A stretch of DNA of 64,000 bases from Gracilimonas sp040117685 (GCF_040117685.2 NZ_JBEDYP020000018.1:62001-126000); one strand, 5' to 3'. Positions 52,201 to 60,713 are shown, counted from the first letter of the stretch. Notes: generated by a model not told the origin, from the sequence alone. Program-made: numbers and translations.

Positions 52201-53070
52201 AGCCGTTCCGTTGGTGACGTCCTGAGCTCCGTCAATATAAATGGTGCGACCATTGGTGGTGCTATTAGTGAAGGTGATGTAATAATCCTGCCCGTCGTTC
52301 ATCGCACTACCATCAAAGGCCGTTCCGTCGTCATTAACGGTAATATTATTGAAATAATAGACGGCATAGGAACTGTTATAAGCACCTTTGGTAACCAAAT
52401 CGGGACCTACCGAATTAAGGTTTGATCCATTCATCCAGAATGAGATCGTGATGTCCCCGGTAATTTCAAGAGAAGGATCATGCGGGATGGTTATTACATC
52501 ATTAGCGCTGCCGGCATTAAAATCACGCCCATCTCCAATAATCCCATTTATCACACTGGTACCGCTGGTACTTCCATTATTACCATTAGAAGTTGCGTCG
52601 CTCAGGTCGTTATCCAGATGAAGCACCATCTGGTATCCTGAATCCCAGGTTGTGTTTACAGACTGATCGGTTGATTGGCTGGAGTTACCGTAATAAATGA
52701 AGAATTCGGTATCTGAAGTGGCATTGAGGGTTGGAAACCGAACCCAGAATAAAATCTCTCCGGTAGCGGCATTGTACGATTCCAGCTCATGGTCCAGAAG
52801 GGTGGAACCGTCTGACGAAGTAAATACAATATCGTATCCGTTCGCATTTTCGACATCACCGCCGTTACCGGTGGTTCTTAAATCATTGTCGGTGAGAGAG
52901 ATAAGCACCGGGAAATCAGTGAGGTTGGTTGTACCTGAAACCTGCCCGTTGTTCACAGCGAACTTTTTACGATGGGTATACCCCGGAACTTGTGCGGATA
53001 GTGATTCCACACCTAAAAGTGCTATAAGCAGGGTTAATAGTCCGATATGTGCGCTGCGGATGATTTTCAC
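46249..53070 (-). CDS. giant multidomain surface adhesin, C-terminus frame-broken
   Basis: A 2273-residue secreted protein with signal peptide (about 1-26). Approximate order: DUF2341 domain (30-130), LamG/concanavalin-like domain (150-335), a cadherin-like repeat (355-480), LamG (490-750), three more cadherin-like repeats (755-1130, each with a Y-x2-A-L-x2-V-x-Y-E-N motif), LamG (1140-1360), several Ig-like/invasin-like domains (1380-1800), then a beta-helical region and a block (RGWRMLSSP onward) shared with the next protein. The frame ends at EGAPRYWN directly after a CCCCCC run; one extra C adds the T9SS sorting domain. Without that domain the protein could not be secreted by T9SS. It probably mediates adhesion or polysaccharide binding. 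Confidence 0.85.
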   Translation of the reverse strand: MKIIRSAHIGLLTLLIALLGVESLSAQVPGYTHRKKFAVNNGQVSGTTNLTDFPVLISLTDNDLRTTGNGGDVENANGYDIVFTSSDGSTLLDHELESYNAATGEILFWVRFPTLNATSDTEFFIYYGNSSQSTDQSVNTTWDSGYQMVLHLDNDLSDATSNGNNGSTSGTSVINGIIGDGRDFNAGSANDVITIPHDPSLEITGDITISFWMNGSNLNSVGPDLVTKGAYNSSYAVYYFNNITVNDDGTAFDGSAMNDGQDYYITFTNSTTNGRTIYIDGAQDVTNGTAFNFTPNGDNLTLSSSGYQFDGMMDEVRISNVARSADWISTEYNNQDAPGSFISEIPDPSTLDDIESSPQNFFAGGSPVFVTSAITIDHPYTSTLSSAEIEITGNYNASEDVLAFTDQNGITGSWNSGTGILSLSGSATLAQYQAALRDVTYENTNGSTPDQSTRTISFTVNDGSNDSNTQARDINIITTLSDLSTDLANPVFHFDAQDVDGDLNLGNQPGDGTSVATWGDRSDNAVGSGTDLSATNGTGAQQPLFDSNYFGERGGILWDGTDDNLDPPNDALLNTGTYDEKSFAVVFRTGASVAGLQMIYEQGGGSRGYQISIKDGNAYAFVWNNQEWGAGNQYKSIDLGTVLPNESYIIISSHNATAGTLVNRTWSARINDNSAITQNNVDVQQTHGGGAIIGEENGTRDPVTTGGNPPGTNTFSGYIGEFVSWNTALNGGQMASVYDFLCDKWCNEPPTLAAIEGTDLDYTEGDAPTSITSTLTVSDSDNTVLDSARVIISSNFTPSEDVLDFTPTGNISGSFNATTGVLLLTGQDSPANYQAALRSVTYENTNTTNPSTVLRTVDYEVYDWDDISNSASRNVNVIAVNSSPALSGISGPTLTYTEGTGAVSGGAAYNATITDNDDTNMESATVAITNNYTLGEDELGFTPQFGITGSWNSTTGTLTLTGTSSLSNYETALENVTYENLSADPVEITRTFSFTVNDGNANSNTETRDLDIIAVNSAPVLSGIESSALNYNNAPIQITSTLSVSDPDDTQLDSAFVLITENFKPVEDSLLFTDIFGITGTFDDTNGRLKLTGTNSLSDYETALRTVEYRNFATIPTGPEREISFVAHDGALASDTVTRIIEVNAVEAINGLEVWLRADAGVVTSGSEVVTWQDQSGNGNDFTGIADAGTRPTTVSSSAPLNNQPSINFAGNGDHFEDSDGENYINGSTEFTIFMVYKSDQTNTDRGLFNAQVPNNADEFLTFRYDASGANNGGAFTNVVKTGILANDPDNQLESFSDIQATAGQIFSFQWQSGNTYDIFIDGILNNPSAAGPPPVGTLANTTTAIVGKGAKDDPNTANQSWDGEIAEFIYYDRLLTQAERENVEDYLSDKYSLSIRKITAAENGENISADDANTTYTSLTGPIIKEGFAGELSAGGTFVLDAPTGFEWNSGSTPSVSTSAVYGGTTTLAVSFTSISSTQVTFTVNTASSSNPGEIDISGLQVRPTTGTLPNSGNITNSGTTGLGGGTNYGSLSMVAGALDSLVITQQPSSTNVNTAISPAVRVQLTDQFGNSVKQSGVSIDMALSSGTGTLSGTTTQLTNSLGIADFSDLEIDDVGTKQLTASSSGLDDAVSSNFNIVNAGVLTSFKVERVPSGNISPKVAGQNFNIKITAIDGSGTTVTTFNGTVVITSSCDIGTGQGTTPAFSSGVLSSLTVSITSVGNCTITATNSSGSESGVSNSFAVSAGSPSETETTISASPTVILNDGASTSTITVQAKDAYGNNVTTGGAAVLLSTDEGSIGSVTDNSNGTYTATLTSSTSTVIATITGTLNGNSISDDAQVEFAAFSHIWESQLGSVAAASNYYDPDNWNVNSVPNASSVILIPASPAVGNEFPVVNITNTEIAALSIEASAELNVSGGVNFIVSGDVTGNGEMLGSNNDSLTIGGNLDLPTFTLGTVIFDGSSDQTIVSPHSFVNVEIDNPGTVEITDNFTVTGTLTLTDGELLIPSGKNLIANTQSYGSGELRFQRKISGVRGWRMLSSPVNSDIGDFLDGTLTQGYTGATYSTGSNPGDTLQPNVLWYLEDYDTNEEGLPATDNDRLRAPSNITNSLVSGRGYWVYFFGSIAADPLYNDPLPDTLDVAGQEFGVGSTEVDFGVTYTPEADSGWNFVGNPFGAAINWNNVSNWTKTNIESTIYIWDPAANSGNGEFLTWNGSTGSLGSGIIPAFQGFWVKANAPAPVLKVKKAAKTTGGNFLRKEAIPAQQEFEGAPRYWN
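46263..46268 (-). other. C6 tract (coding sense CCCCCCGG) at the adhesin frame break
   Basis: Seen on the coding strand as GGTG-CCCCCC-GGTACT. Six C stop the giant protein within four codons; seven C restore the frame into the T9SS sorting domain. Same octamer as in the usher gene. Confidence 0.85.
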
Positions 53071-53184
53071 ACTTTATATTTTAGACTGATTTTACGAGCA
53101 AATATAGGTATTGGATGTCTAAACTTGAGAATGATTAGCTATTTCTAACCCGTATGAAAATAATCTATAACAAGTGGAGAAGTA

Positions 53185-56100
53185 CTATTTAATCAAGGTC
53201 ATTTTCTTCGTGAAAACCCCATTCCTGGTTACCAACCGATAGAGATAAATACCGCTTGAGAATTGGGAAGCATCCCAGTTAAAAACATGTGTACCCGCCC
53301 GCAGTTCACCATCAACAAGGGTTGTTATTTTGCGCCCCAGAATATCAAATATTTCGAGCTCCGTATAACTTTTAAGGGGAAGGTCGAACTGAATTTTAGT
53401 GGCTGGATTAAAAGGGTTCGGGTAGTTTTGTTCCAATCGAAAGTCGGAGGGGAGGTTCCCGGCATCGGCTCCGGGGTTTATTCTCAATACAAACCGGGTT
53501 TTATCGGGATTTGCTTTACTTTGAATTTTAGGCCGTGCAGTTGATCCATTATTGGCTGCTTTTTTTCCGGACTCCCCAATATGATTGAAAATGTAGGAGG
53601 GCTGTCGTTCAAGACTGATTTCTTCTGATAGTTTCCTGTCAATAAGCGAAATAGTCCAGCCGTGAGGGAGATGTGAGGCCTCTTGTAGTTTCAGATACAT
53701 ATTCCCGGAAGCGGAAACCCCATTTTCATAGGCTTCTATCTGCAATGGAATCTCAATTGGAATACCAAAATGACGAGGCAGGTTATTGATAGCGTACTTA
53801 TCACCTGAAGCCGATACGGACGACAACTCGATATAATCGGAAATCCCTGAAAAAGGATTAAGGCGGTATCCGTCTAGGCGATCTTTGCCGTAATTAGCCG
53901 ATTCGGTAAACATGAAATGAGCAGACACCTCTCTGTTTTCGTCGTCCACCAGGCTTATGGAAAACATGGGGTGGTGGTTTTTGACAGACATGGAATTACT
54001 CTTACCAACGTACGAGCCACCAGTGGTTTTAGCGTCTTCTTCCACAATCAGTGAAGGTGAAGGAGCATTTGCTTTTACCCAAAAACCCTGGAAAGGAGAA
54101 ATCAATCCGTCTCCTAAGTCACCGGTAGTACCATTCCATGTTAAAAACTGGTTAGAGCTGTAATCCCAAATATAAATGGTCTGGTCTATGTTTGTTTTGG
54201 TCCACGAGGCACCTTCATCCCAATCGATGGTAGCCGCATATGGATTGCCAACTAAATTCCATCCGGAGTCGGCAGAGGGGGTGTATGTGACACCAAAATC
54301 TACCGGACCTTCGTTCTCCTGTCCCTCAACATCAAGTGTTAGCGGGAGGGGAAACACGTCATTGTAATTTGGGTCAGCATCGATATCCCCAAAAATGTAG
54401 GTAAATAAACCCAGCCCTTCGCTGATGCTGTTGGATGCATTTGATGGGGCTCTCCAGCGCTGGTTGTCGGTTCCGGGATAGGTTTCATCATAATAAAGTA
54501 CGTTAGGCTGAAGGGTATCTCCGGGGTTAGAACCGGTTGGATAATATGCTCCTGAATAGCCTTGGGTAACGGTTTTATCCAGTAAATCATCAAAGTCAGT
54601 TTGAAGCGGGGAGGAGAGTAAACGCCAGCCGTTGGAACCACCGATCGTGTTTTTCATTCTCAACTTTCCGGATCCGATTGCTTTGGTATTGGCGATCAGG
54701 TTGATACCGGATTCAATGCTTAAAATTCCGGAAGTAAGAGAAAGAGTTCCTTCAACCTCAATATCATTATCTAAGCTGACTTCGGACGAATTATTGATGG
54801 TCAAATTATTGACTCTGTTTGGAAGCCCGTTTCCGGTAATTTGAGCAGAAGAGCCGTTATAGGTATATGATCCGCTTCTTCTGAAATTTCTTGTGCCCGT
54901 TTGAATATTGCCGGTTGCACCTGATGTTGCTATTCCATCCGCGGATCCGATTTCTAAGGTCCCATTAGTAACCCGAAATTCTCCGGATCCGGTTATGATT
55001 TTTTCTCCAACCGTTAAAGTTCCATTGGTGTGAACCCGTAAAAGTGCTCCGCTTAGTATTTCTAAAGAATTCTGATTTACTATGGATTCGGTGGTAATAA
55101 TTCGCACGTTATCGCCACCACCAATAAAAATGGTAGCGTTATTGGTATTTGATGGGTTTGAGGAAGCGGCAGCCCCATCATGCCCAGTAGTAGACCAGGT
55201 CGAATTTCTATCCCACCGTCCATTTCTACGGGAATAAAAAGTAATGGCACTGCTTTTGCTAAACCTTTTTATATGATCATCAGACAATTCCCCGCCATCA
55301 GTGCTTTCGAGGTTATTAATGATAATCCGATATTCTACGTCTTCAAGGATGTTGCCTATAGAAAGAGTTACCTGCCGGCTGTTTCCCCCGGTATTAAGCG
55401 AAGCGCTGTTAACCGAAACAGAGTTAGAATTACTTACACGTTCAACTTCATAATTGGAAACATTCTCAGCCAAAGATTCAACCATATCTTTGTTAAATGT
55501 AATCACTACGGTATTCACATCAGGTGCAGAAGCTGAAACTGCAAACGGGGCAGGGCTTTGCACATTATCTGCACCATCACCGTTAACTTCCCCCTGAATA
55601 TCCAGCTGGTCATCATCCTGTACATTAACAGAACCCCCTTCATTTACGGTTAAATCTCCCTCAACAGTAACTACATTCTCTGAATCTCCATCGGTTTGGA
55701 AGGTAGCTCCTGAATCAACAACTACGTCATTGAAGGTAATATCATTGCCGTTGGTGATAATGGTTTGGGTGCTATCGCCACTAAAAGTTACGGTACTGGA
55801 ATCGGCATTAAAATCGCTTCCTCCGGTAACTTCAAAATCGCCTGACAACTCAAGGTTTCCGCTTCCCAGCGACATCGATCCCCCGCTTGTAACAGAGGCG
55901 TTACCGGCAACATTAATAGTTCCGGTGTCTACATAAAGATTACCGTTGCTGGAAAAGTCAGCATTACCATTGATATTCACTGTAGCATCTTGTACATAAA
56001 AATAGCCGGAGCTTTGAACTTGTACGTCATCGTTAATTTCTACGGTTCCCGATCCTAAATAAGCATATCCGTTACTTTCAACATTAAGACTTGAGTTAAA

Positions 56101-56901
56101 AATGAGATTACCATCATTGAGATTCAGCACACCGTTGCTCTTAACTTCAGTTGGGCCTTCAAAATTGGCCATACCGTCATCCCCATTAAAATCCCCGTTT
56201 ATGGTAGTAGTGCCATCCACTGTCAGGGAAGCCGTAGCTAAATTAAAAACCGAGTTATTTCCAACATTCAGATTGCCAGCCACATTGATGGTGCCTGAGC
56301 CGGCATCGAAACGTTTATCAGAGCTGTTTACCGTTAAGTTTCCGTTGAAATTAGCCACACCATTACCGGCTGAAAAAGCAGGTTGCGATGTATTACCACC
56401 TGTTAGAGAAACATTAGCATTGGTAGAAAAACTACCGCTGGTCATCTCAACATATCGGTTTGCATTATACCCAAAGCTAAAGTTAGTTCCGGTGTGATTA
56501 ACGGTTCCACCATCTATATGAAGTGAGCCGCCGGTTCCGTTTAGTTCCAGCCTGTTGGTTATGGTGAGGTCACCACCACTGATAACTGTCAGATAGGTTA
56601 TTCCAGAACCTGAGCCATACTTTCCTATTTCAAGCCTTTCTACAGTAGCAGAAGTATTTAGGATGGGTTTATTTGTCTGATTAGAAATAATAACACGTGA
56701 ACCTGAACCGGGAACTCCATTATCCCAGTTCGAGGCGTTGTTCCAGTCGCTGTTCACAGAACCTGTCCATGTAGTGGTTTGGGCAAATACATTAATGGCA
56801 CCCATGCTGATGAACAGCATGCTAACTAATAGAATGAGTAAATATGCCCTGTCCTTATTCAAGCTGAATCCTAAAATACACTGAGATACTTTTATCGACA
56901 A
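53185..56901 (-). CDS. large secreted adhesin-like protein with intact T9SS sorting domain
   Basis: A 1238-residue secreted protein. The signal peptide is long (about 1-40, ending NVFAQ). A right-handed beta-helix-type region (about 45-440) has many short repeats with alternating Gly/Asn/Ser and hydrophobic residues. An SbsA-like Ig domain (about 445-540) follows, then more parallel-beta repeats, the WRLLSSP-type block shared with the giant protein (about 760-970), a solute-binding-like module, and a complete type A T9SS domain ending KKMTLIK. No frame break. It is the only undisturbed member of the pair and shows how the C-terminus of the giant protein should look. Ligand unknown. Confidence 0.82.
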   Translation of the reverse strand: MSIKVSQCILGFSLNKDRAYLLILLVSMLFISMGAINVFAQTTTWTGSVNSDWNNASNWDNGVPGSGSRVIISNQTNKPILNTSATVERLEIGKYGSGSGITYLTVISGGDLTITNRLELNGTGGSLHIDGGTVNHTGTNFSFGYNANRYVEMTSGSFSTNANVSLTGGNTSQPAFSAGNGVANFNGNLTVNSSDKRFDAGSGTINVAGNLNVGNNSVFNLATASLTVDGTTTINGDFNGDDGMANFEGPTEVKSNGVLNLNDGNLIFNSSLNVESNGYAYLGSGTVEINDDVQVQSSGYFYVQDATVNINGNADFSSNGNLYVDTGTINVAGNASVTSGGSMSLGSGNLELSGDFEVTGGSDFNADSSTVTFSGDSTQTIITNGNDITFNDVVVDSGATFQTDGDSENVVTVEGDLTVNEGGSVNVQDDDQLDIQGEVNGDGADNVQSPAPFAVSASAPDVNTVVITFNKDMVESLAENVSNYEVERVSNSNSVSVNSASLNTGGNSRQVTLSIGNILEDVEYRIIINNLESTDGGELSDDHIKRFSKSSAITFYSRRNGRWDRNSTWSTTGHDGAAASSNPSNTNNATIFIGGGDNVRIITTESIVNQNSLEILSGALLRVHTNGTLTVGEKIITGSGEFRVTNGTLEIGSADGIATSGATGNIQTGTRNFRRSGSYTYNGSSAQITGNGLPNRVNNLTINNSSEVSLDNDIEVEGTLSLTSGILSIESGINLIANTKAIGSGKLRMKNTIGGSNGWRLLSSPLQTDFDDLLDKTVTQGYSGAYYPTGSNPGDTLQPNVLYYDETYPGTDNQRWRAPSNASNSISEGLGLFTYIFGDIDADPNYNDVFPLPLTLDVEGQENEGPVDFGVTYTPSADSGWNLVGNPYAATIDWDEGASWTKTNIDQTIYIWDYSSNQFLTWNGTTGDLGDGLISPFQGFWVKANAPSPSLIVEEDAKTTGGSYVGKSNSMSVKNHHPMFSISLVDDENREVSAHFMFTESANYGKDRLDGYRLNPFSGISDYIELSSVSASGDKYAINNLPRHFGIPIEIPLQIEAYENGVSASGNMYLKLQEASHLPHGWTISLIDRKLSEEISLERQPSYIFNHIGESGKKAANNGSTARPKIQSKANPDKTRFVLRINPGADAGNLPSDFRLEQNYPNPFNPATKIQFDLPLKSYTELEIFDILGRKITTLVDGELRAGTHVFNWDASQFSSGIYLYRLVTRNGVFTKKMTLIK

Positions 56902-57022
56902 AAAATAACCTTTTGTTAAGCATTCAAGCAGTTAATTATCGTTAATTAACAGACTCTAATAATGATTATGCAGATGTAAATTAACTTTTCTTATTTTGAG
57001 AAAAATTGAATCAAATTTATCT

Positions 57023-57724
57023 ATGAAAGGAATTATTCTTGCAGGCGGAACCGGATCACGGTTATTCCCTCTAACAAAGGTTACGAATAAACATTTACTT
57101 CCGATTGGTGACAAACCGATGATTTATCACCCTATTGAGAAACTTACAGGGGTTGGGATTGAAGAAATCCTGATAGTTACGGGTACTGAACATATGGGAG
57201 ATGTGGTAAATTTACTCGGTTCCGGTAAAGATTTTGGATGCCGGTTTACCTACAAAGTGCAGGATGAGGCCGGAGGGATTGCACAAGCTCTGGGGCTGGC
57301 GGAAAACTTTGCAGGGGATGAACCGGTGATAGTAATTCTGGGTGATAATATTTTCGAAAGCTCACTCCAAAAGGCTGTTGATAACTATGATGGCACCGGC
57401 GCACAGATTCTCATTAAGGAAGTACCTGATCCCAAACGGTACGGGGTGGCTGAGTTAGATGGAGATGAAGTTCGATCTATTGAAGAAAAGCCGGAGAAGC
57501 CAAAATCAAACTATGCCGTAACCGGTGTGTATTTCTATGATTCCAAAGTGTTTGATTGCATAAAAAACTTGAAGCCATCGGGTCGGGGAGAACTGGAAAT
57601 TACAGATGTAAACAATTTCTACATTCAGAAAGGCGAGATGAAAAGTTCGGTAATGGAAGGGTGGTGGACCGATGCCGGTACCCCAGAGTCGTACCGGATT
57701 GCTAATGAATTGGTACGAGGATAA
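57023..57724 (+). CDS. rmlA: glucose-1-phosphate thymidylyltransferase, short form
   Basis: First step of dTDP-L-rhamnose synthesis: dTTP plus glucose-1-phosphate. About 233 residues from the ATG at 57023; an upstream in-frame TTG is less likely. The nucleotide-binding motif is MKGIILAGGTGSRLFPLT, with KPMIYHPIEKL and LGDNIFE further on. It lacks the C-terminal 50-60 residues that provide the allosteric dTTP site in the classical 290-residue enzyme. It heads the rmlADCB operon, with 2 bases to rmlD. Confidence 0.88.
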   Translation: MKGIILAGGTGSRLFPLTKVTNKHLLPIGDKPMIYHPIEKLTGVGIEEILIVTGTEHMGDVVNLLGSGKDFGCRFTYKVQDEAGGIAQALGLAENFAGDEPVIVILGDNIFESSLQKAVDNYDGTGAQILIKEVPDPKRYGVAELDGDEVRSIEEKPEKPKSNYAVTGVYFYDSKVFDCIKNLKPSGRGELEITDVNNFYIQKGEMKSSVMEGWWTDAGTPESYRIANELVRG

Positions 57725-57726
57725 TC

Positions 57727-58590
57727 ATGCGGATTTTAATTACGGGTGGAAGTGGTCAGCTTGGACAGGAATGGGTGGGGTACCTGAACCGAAAAGAAGT
57801 TGAATTCATCTCTCTGCCTTCCGCCGATCTGGATATCACCGATTTTGAAGACACTAACCGGGTGCTAAGCAATCTTCGCCCTGATTTGATCATAAACTGT
57901 GCAGCTTACACCAAGGTAGATCAGGCTGAGGATGAGCCTGAAATTGCCCATCAGGTAAATGGGCAGGCGGTTGCAAATCTGGCTCAGTATTGTGCCAAAA
58001 AGAATATTAAGCTGGTACATTTCTCCACCGATTATGTGTTTCCGGGAACCAAAGATGACATGGAGAAGCTGCCTGATGGCTATCCGGAAGATCACCCCAC
58101 AAACCCGGTTAATACATACGGCGAGTCGAAGCTGGAGGGAGAGAAAGCCATTCTGGAGAGCGGATGCGATTTTTTACTCATTAGAGTTTCATGGATGTGC
58201 GGCAAATATGGCAGCAACTTTGTGAAAACGATACTTCAACTTGCGGAAAGCCGGGATGAACTGAAGGTGGTAAATGACCAGTTTGGCTGCCCAAGCTTCA
58301 CAAAAAATGTAGTGGAGAACAGCTGGGAGCTAATCGATCAAGGAAAAGAAGGTGTTTTCCACCTCACATCTAATGGGAAAATAACATGGTACGATTTTGC
58401 TTCTGAAATTTTTAAACAAGCCGGAGTAAGTATAAAACTGAATCCGGTTGATAGTTCCGAATTCCCGACCAAGGCAAAACGTCCGGCATTTTCCCTGTTA
58501 AGTACAGAAAAAATTGCTAACATCTCGGGCGTTACCCTTGTTGAATGGGAAGAAGGATTAAAAACAATGTTGGCCGAACTTAAAGTATGA
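57727..58590 (+). CDS. rmlD: dTDP-4-dehydrorhamnose reductase
   Basis: Final NAD(P)H-dependent reduction giving dTDP-L-rhamnose. The 287 residues are an extended short-chain dehydrogenase: Rossmann motif MRILITGGSGQLGQEW, and catalytic Y-x3-K in TYGESKLEGE (about residue 135). Length is typical. It overlaps rmlC by 4 bases (ATGA). Confidence 0.94.
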   Translation: MRILITGGSGQLGQEWVGYLNRKEVEFISLPSADLDITDFEDTNRVLSNLRPDLIINCAAYTKVDQAEDEPEIAHQVNGQAVANLAQYCAKKNIKLVHFSTDYVFPGTKDDMEKLPDGYPEDHPTNPVNTYGESKLEGEKAILESGCDFLLIRVSWMCGKYGSNFVKTILQLAESRDELKVVNDQFGCPSFTKNVVENSWELIDQGKEGVFHLTSNGKITWYDFASEIFKQAGVSIKLNPVDSSEFPTKAKRPAFSLLSTEKIANISGVTLVEWEEGLKTMLAELKV

Positions 58591-59132
58591 AGATTACAGA
58601 AACACGCATTCCTGCTGTAAAGATTATTGAGCCCCGGGTTTTTGAAGATGATCGTGGATATTTTTTTGAAGCTTTTCGAAAATCAGAGTTACAGAAGGCC
58701 GGCATTGACGTAGATTTTGTACAGGATAACGTTTCAAAATCCTATAAAAACACCGTTCGTGGCTTACACTATCAAATCCAAAATCCGCAAGATAAACTGG
58801 TGCAGTGCCTGAAGGGCTCTATTCTGGATGTGGCTGTAGATCTTCGTCAGGACTCACCCTCGTTTGGAAATTACGTTGCGTTCAAACTCAGCGATGTAAG
58901 CAAACGAATGCTGTTTATACCGAAAGGATTTGCCCATGGTTTTTCAGTGCTTTCCGACGAAGCTATTGTAGCTTACAAGTGTTCCGACTATTACAACGCA
59001 GAGGGGGAACGTGGTGTCCGGTGGGACGATCCACTTATTCGGATTCATTGGGATGTAGCTCGTCCGATACTTTCCGAAAAAGACCGTAAACTGCCTCTGT
59101 TTTCATCACTCAAAGAAGAAGACCTATTCTGA
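58587..59132 (+). CDS. rmlC: dTDP-4-dehydrorhamnose 3,5-epimerase
   Basis: Cupin-fold epimerase acting at C3 and C5 of the 4-keto sugar. 181 residues, typical length. It has FEDDRGYFFEAFRKS, the catalytic His in VRGLHYQIQNPQDKLVQC and KGFAHGFSVLSDEA. It lies 1 base before rmlB. Confidence 0.95.
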   Translation: MKITETRIPAVKIIEPRVFEDDRGYFFEAFRKSELQKAGIDVDFVQDNVSKSYKNTVRGLHYQIQNPQDKLVQCLKGSILDVAVDLRQDSPSFGNYVAFKLSDVSKRMLFIPKGFAHGFSVLSDEAIVAYKCSDYYNAEGERGVRWDDPLIRIHWDVARPILSEKDRKLPLFSSLKEEDLF

Positions 59133-59133
59133 T

Positions 59134-60141
59134 ATGCGCATTATTGTAACAGGAGGAGCCGGATTCATCGGTTCTAACCTGATTCTACGACTTACCGAAG
59201 CTCACCCTGACTGGGAAATTTTTAACCTGGATAAGCTGACCTACGCATCCGATCAGTCTTACCTGAAATCGCTTAAAGATTCGGGTAGATACTACTTTAA
59301 GAAAGTGGATCTGGTAAACCGGAATGAAGTACATGATGTGGTTCAGACTTTTAAACCACAGGGCGTTATTCATCTGGCGGCCGAGTCTCATGTAGACAAC
59401 TCCATTCAGGGTCCCGAGCCGTTTATTCAGTCCAATATTGTAGGAACCTTCAATATACTGGAAGAATGCCGGCTGCTTTGGAAAGATGATGAAGATGAGT
59501 GGAAGAAAAACCGTTTTCTGCACGTATCTACCGATGAAGTGTATGGTGAACTGGAGGACGAGGACGGCTTCTTTACCGAAGAAACACCGTATGCTCCCAA
59601 TTCCCCGTACTCGGCTTCCAAAGCCGGAAGCGATATGATTGTACGTGCCTATTATCACACCTACGGAATGAATGTGGTGACCACGAACTGTTCGAATAAT
59701 TACGGCCCCCATCAGCATGATGAAAAGCTGATCCCTGTAGTGATCCGAAGTGCCATCAACCATGAGAACATACCGGTGTATGGAAAAGGGGAGAATGTAC
59801 GCGACTGGCTGTTTGTGCATAATCACTGCGATGCTCTGGATGTGGCTTTCAACAAAGGGAAGGCCGGAGAGACGTATACAATTGGCGGAAATAACGAATG
59901 GAAAAATATCGATCTGGTTCGCAAGATTTGTGACATCCTGAATGAAGAGGTTGCAAACGGGCCGGATGGAGATTATAAAAACCTGATTACCTTTGTAACC
60001 GACCGCTTGGGGCATGACTTCCGCTACGCCATTGATGCCTCAAAAATCAAAAACGAATTGGGCTGGGAGCCATCCCAGGATTTTGACGGAATGCTCCGCC
60101 AAACAATTTTGTGGTATGTAGACAAGTATAATTCAAAGTGA
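59134..60141 (+). CDS. rmlB: dTDP-glucose 4,6-dehydratase
   Basis: NAD-dependent second step of the rhamnose pathway. The 335 residues have the Rossmann motif MRIIVTGGAGFIGSNL, the S-T-D-E-V-Y-G-E catalytic region (THR-ASP-GLU), and Y-x3-K in PYSASKAGSD (about residue 157). Last gene of the operon; a perfect 20-bp hairpin follows its stop. Confidence 0.96.
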   Translation: MRIIVTGGAGFIGSNLILRLTEAHPDWEIFNLDKLTYASDQSYLKSLKDSGRYYFKKVDLVNRNEVHDVVQTFKPQGVIHLAAESHVDNSIQGPEPFIQSNIVGTFNILEECRLLWKDDEDEWKKNRFLHVSTDEVYGELEDEDGFFTEETPYAPNSPYSASKAGSDMIVRAYYHTYGMNVVTTNCSNNYGPHQHDEKLIPVVIRSAINHENIPVYGKGENVRDWLFVHNHCDALDVAFNKGKAGETYTIGGNNEWKNIDLVRKICDILNEEVANGPDGDYKNLITFVTDRLGHDFRYAIDASKIKNELGWEPSQDFDGMLRQTILWYVDKYNSK

Positions 60142-60143
60142 AT

Positions 60144-60192
60144 AATTAAAAATTTAAAATTGAGAGCTGAAATCAATTTTAAATTTTTAATT
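60144..60192. repeat. perfect 20-bp AT-rich hairpin after rmlB
   Basis: A 20-base arm at 60144-60163 and its exact reverse complement at 60173-60192, separated by 9 bases. It is 3 bases beyond the rmlB stop. The stem is nearly all A/T, which is unusual for a terminator; TAATTTCTAATTCTTAATTC follows. Confidence 0.75.
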
Positions 60193-60220
60193 TCTAATTC
60201 TTAATTCTAAAGCGAATAAA

Positions 60221-60694
60221 ATGAGCGATAGAAACTATTGGTTAATGAAATCAGAACCGGACGATTACAGCATTGATGACCTGAAAAAAGATGGGGAAAC
60301 CGAATGGACGGGCGTCAGAAATTATGCAGCCCGGAATTATATGCGTGATGATATGAAGAAAGGAGATGGCGTTCTCTTTTATCACTCCAATATTTCAACG
60401 CCGGTAATAGTGGGAACAATGGAAGTGTCGAAAGAATCGCATCCGGATCCCCTTCAATTCGATCCCAATTCAAAATACTTCGATGAAAAGAGTACGGAAA
60501 GCGAACCGCGCTGGCAGTTGGTGGATGTTAAGTTTGTTCAAAAATTTGACAAGGAAGTAACCCGTGATCAATTGAAAGAAGATCCCGTATTGCAAGACAT
60601 GGAATTATTCCGCTTGGCGCGCCACTCAATTACTCCTGTCAGGGAAGAAGAATGGAAAAGACTGCACGAACTGGCAGAAGCTGAATCCAGGTAA
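60221..60694 (+). CDS. EVE domain-containing protein
   Basis: A 157-residue protein made almost wholly of an EVE domain, a PUA-like fold thought to read modified bases in DNA or RNA. Recognisable: YWLMKSEPDDYSIDDL, TEWTGVRNYAARNYMRDDMKKGD, FYHSN and the EPRWQLVDV strand. It resembles the eukaryotic thymocyte nuclear protein THYN1 family. Ligand unknown. It lies after the AT-rich hairpin and before a terminator. Confidence 0.92.
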   Translation: MSDRNYWLMKSEPDDYSIDDLKKDGETEWTGVRNYAARNYMRDDMKKGDGVLFYHSNISTPVIVGTMEVSKESHPDPLQFDPNSKYFDEKSTESEPRWQLVDVKFVQKFDKEVTRDQLKEDPVLQDMELFRLARHSITPVREEEWKRLHELAEAESR

Positions 60695-60713
60695 AACTTA
60701 CAGGTCATTTTAA

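Noticed and set aside
59185..60015. 276-residue open frame antisense to rmlB
   Set aside because: rmlB has all catalytic motifs; the antisense frame has no family features.
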